A DNA stretch of 51,594 nucleotides from DASQHW01 sp038209365 (GTDB taxonomy: Bacteria > Actinomycetota > Acidimicrobiia > IMCC26256 > PALSA-610). Made by a program: the position numbers and the translations under genes. The DNA lies in NCBI GenBank assembly GCA_038209365.1, contig JBBQXS010000034.1:1-51594 (forward strand). The letters run 5' to 3'. The stretch's first letter is position 1; every line of letters begins with the position of its first letter. Below, one piece after another: positions 50,085 to 51,594 of this stretch. Below the pieces are notes generated by a model. That model was given only the letters and a program-made list of their open reading frames with translations. It was not told where the DNA came from and searched no databases.

Positions 50085-50111
50085 GGGCGCCCCGGAGGAA
50101 CCGGGGCGCCC
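50085..50111 (-). terminator. groEL transcription terminator
   Basis: GGGCGCCCCGG (50085-50095) and CCGGGGCGCCC (50101-50111) form a perfect 11-base stem with a 5-base loop. On the minus strand it is followed by TTTC. It lies 24 bases after the groEL stop. The rest of 49929-50135 has no gene apart from the hemQ promoter. Confidence 0.85.
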
Positions 50112-50135
50112 GAGACGCAAGTATGTCCGAGACTC

Positions 50136-51594
50136 CTAGAAGTCCATGTCGCCCATGCCGCCTGGCATGCCGCCGCCGCCACCACCCGGAGCACCGGCAG
50201 GTGGCTCGGGCTTGTCGGCGACAACCGCCTCGGTGGTGAGGAACAGCGCCGCGATGGACGCCGCGTTCTGCAACGCTGAACGCGTCACCTTGGCCGCGTC
50301 GATGACGCCGGCTTTGACGAGATCCTCGTAGTCACCGGTGGCGGCGTTGAGGCCATTCGCACCCTTGAGGTTCTTCACCTTCTCGACGACCACGCCACCC
50401 TCGAAACCGGCGTTGACCGCGATCTGCTTCAGCGGCTCCTCGAGCGACCGAGCAACGATCCGCGCACCCGTCGCCGCGTCGCCCTCGAGGCCGGCCGCCT
50501 GCTCGAGCACCTTGGCCTGGGCACGCACCAGTGCGACGCCACCGCCGGGCACGACGCCCTCTTCGACCGCGGCCTTCGTCGTCTGTACGGCGTCCTCGAT
50601 GCGGTGCTTCTTCTCCTTCAGCTCCACCTCGGTGGCGGCGCCCACCTTGATGATCGCGACACCACCCGACAGCTTCGCAAGACGCTCCTGGAGCTTCTCA
50701 CGGTCGTAGTCGGAGTCGGTGTTGTCGATCTCGTTGCGGATCTGCGTGATGCGACCCTGCACGTCGGTCTTGGAGCCGGCGCCCTCGACGATCGTCGTCT
50801 CGTCCTTGGTCACCACGATCTTGCGCGCCCGGCCGAGCAACTCCAGACCGATGCTCTCGAGCTTGAGGCCGATCTCCTCGGAGACGACCTGGCCACCGGT
50901 GAGGATCGCCATGTCCTGGAGCATCGCCTTGCGACGCTCGCCGAAACCGGGCGCCTTGATGGCAACGGACTTGAACGTGCCGCGGATCTTGTTGACGACG
51001 AGTGTCGCGAGTGCTTCGCCCTCGACGTCCTCAGCGATGATCGCGAGCGGCTTGCCCGACTGCATCACCTTCTCGAGCACGGGCAACAGGTCCTTGACCG
51101 CGCTGATCTTGTTGGCGACGAACAGCACGAGCGCGTCGTCGAGCACAGCTTCCATGCGCTCGGGGTCGGTGACGAAATACGGCGAGATGTAGCCCTTGTC
51201 GAACCGCATGCCCTCGACGAGGTCGAGCTCCATGCCGAACGTCTGGCTCTCCTCGACCGTGATGACGCCGTCCTTGCCGACCTTCTCGAGCGCCTCGGCG
51301 ATCATCTGGCCGATCTCCTTGTCGGCCGCGGAGATCGCGGCGACGTTGGCAATCGCAGCCGGGTCGGTGTCGACCTTCTTCGCCTGGCGCTTGATGTCGT
51401 CGACGGCCGATTCGACCGCGGCGTGGATGCCGACGCGGAGGTCCATCGGGTTGGCACCGGCGGCGACGTTGCGCAGGCCCTCGCGGACCATCGCCCATGC
51501 GAGCACCGTGGCGGTCGTCGTGCCGTCGCCGGCGACGTCGTCGGTCTTCTTGGCGACTTCCTTGACCAGCTCGGCGCCGATCTTCTCGTACGGG
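50136..51594 (-). CDS. groEL: chaperonin GroEL (60 kDa), 5' end cut by window
   Basis: About 486 residues of GroEL are present; the N-terminal part lies beyond base 51594. The first readable codons are PYEKIGAELVKEVAKKTDD, then VAGDGTTTATVLA, the ATP-binding region with the catalytic Asp. EGMRFDKGYISPYF and GGVAIIKVGAATEVELKEKK follow, and the tail GGGGGMPGGMGDMDF is of the Gly-Gly-Met type. GroEL folds proteins with GroES and ATP. The GGM tail marks the main GroEL type rather than the His-rich GroEL1 of some actinobacteria. Its promoter, and any CIRCE, lie outside the window. Confidence 0.97.
   Translation of the reverse strand, partial: PYEKIGAELVKEVAKKTDDVAGDGTTTATVLAWAMVREGLRNVAAGANPMDLRVGIHAAVESAVDDIKRQAKKVDTDPAAIANVAAISAADKEIGQMIAEALEKVGKDGVITVEESQTFGMELDLVEGMRFDKGYISPYFVTDPERMEAVLDDALVLFVANKISAVKDLLPVLEKVMQSGKPLAIIAEDVEGEALATLVVNKIRGTFKSVAIKAPGFGERRKAMLQDMAILTGGQVVSEEIGLKLESIGLELLGRARKIVVTKDETTIVEGAGSKTDVQGRITQIRNEIDNTDSDYDREKLQERLAKLSGGVAIIKVGAATEVELKEKKHRIEDAVQTTKAAVEEGVVPGGGVALVRAQAKVLEQAAGLEGDAATGARIVARSLEEPLKQIAVNAGFEGGVVVEKVKNLKGANGLNAATGDYEDLVKAGVIDAAKVTRSALQNAASIAALFLTTEAVVADKPEPPAGAPGGGGGGMPGGMGDMDF

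Noticed and set aside
1..51594. Mobile elements, prophage genes or CRISPR arrays
   Set aside because: No transposase, integrase, regularly spaced repeat set or cas gene was seen on either strand.

Overview
The window is high-GC DNA from an actinobacterium. Pointers are a WhiB protein, an F420-dependent (Ddn-type) reductase, a wax ester synthase/DGAT, a Ruc-like FmdB zinc-ribbon protein, an actinobacterial-type HemQ, and a galU-moeA(glp)-sepX/glpR neighbourhood. A member of the Acidimicrobiia or a relative is my best guess, but that is inference. Gene order is tight: many neighbours overlap by 4 bases (GTGA or ATGA). Many first genes carry a TANNNT box 5-9 bases before the start codon, which suggests widespread leaderless transcription. 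I see no insertion sequence, prophage, CRISPR array or integrase.

Bases 1-7600: a tRNA-Ala gene, a secreted lipoprotein, then a minus-strand redox operon. In order of transcription it is DUF2867 protein, molybdopterin oxidoreductase, FAD oxidoreductase, ECF41 sigma factor, membrane protein, NTF2-like protein and F420-dependent reductase. A divergent TetR gene with two adjacent palindromes faces it. An internal promoter matching the ECF41 consensus sits just before the FAD gene, so the sigma factor probably drives its own operon.

Bases 7600-12000: a candidate signalling pair on the minus strand. The first gene is a cyclic-nucleotide-binding patatin phospholipase; the second is a TPR/SLOG/class III nucleotide cyclase. 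Two unrecognised small genes lie on either side. This is the most interesting locus: a sensor-cyclase next to a cyclic-nucleotide-gated lipase.

Bases 12000-25200: a translin-like protein, SepX/GlpR, molybdenum cofactor genes moaC, moaA and moeA/glp, galU and plsY. Divergent from plsY is a CIRCE-controlled FmdB-family (Ruc-like) chaperone candidate with mtnP. Then come a SAF protein, uppP, a HAD hydrolase, the TldD/PmbA protease pair and a FlK-type thioesterase.

Bases 25200-43700: lipid and acyl-CoA type metabolism (crotonase, thiamine-diphosphate enzyme, alpha/beta hydrolase, flippase-like and PAP2 membrane proteins, CaiB, FAH, WS/DGAT, amidase, MBL and M20 hydrolases). Regulators are a LysR protein and WhiB, divergent across a dense regulatory region. 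A PAC2 protein is also here.

Bases 43700-51594: the nitrogen operon amt-glnB-glnD with a GlnR-like box, two unknown proteins, a NIL-domain protein, hemQ, and groEL, which is cut by the window end.
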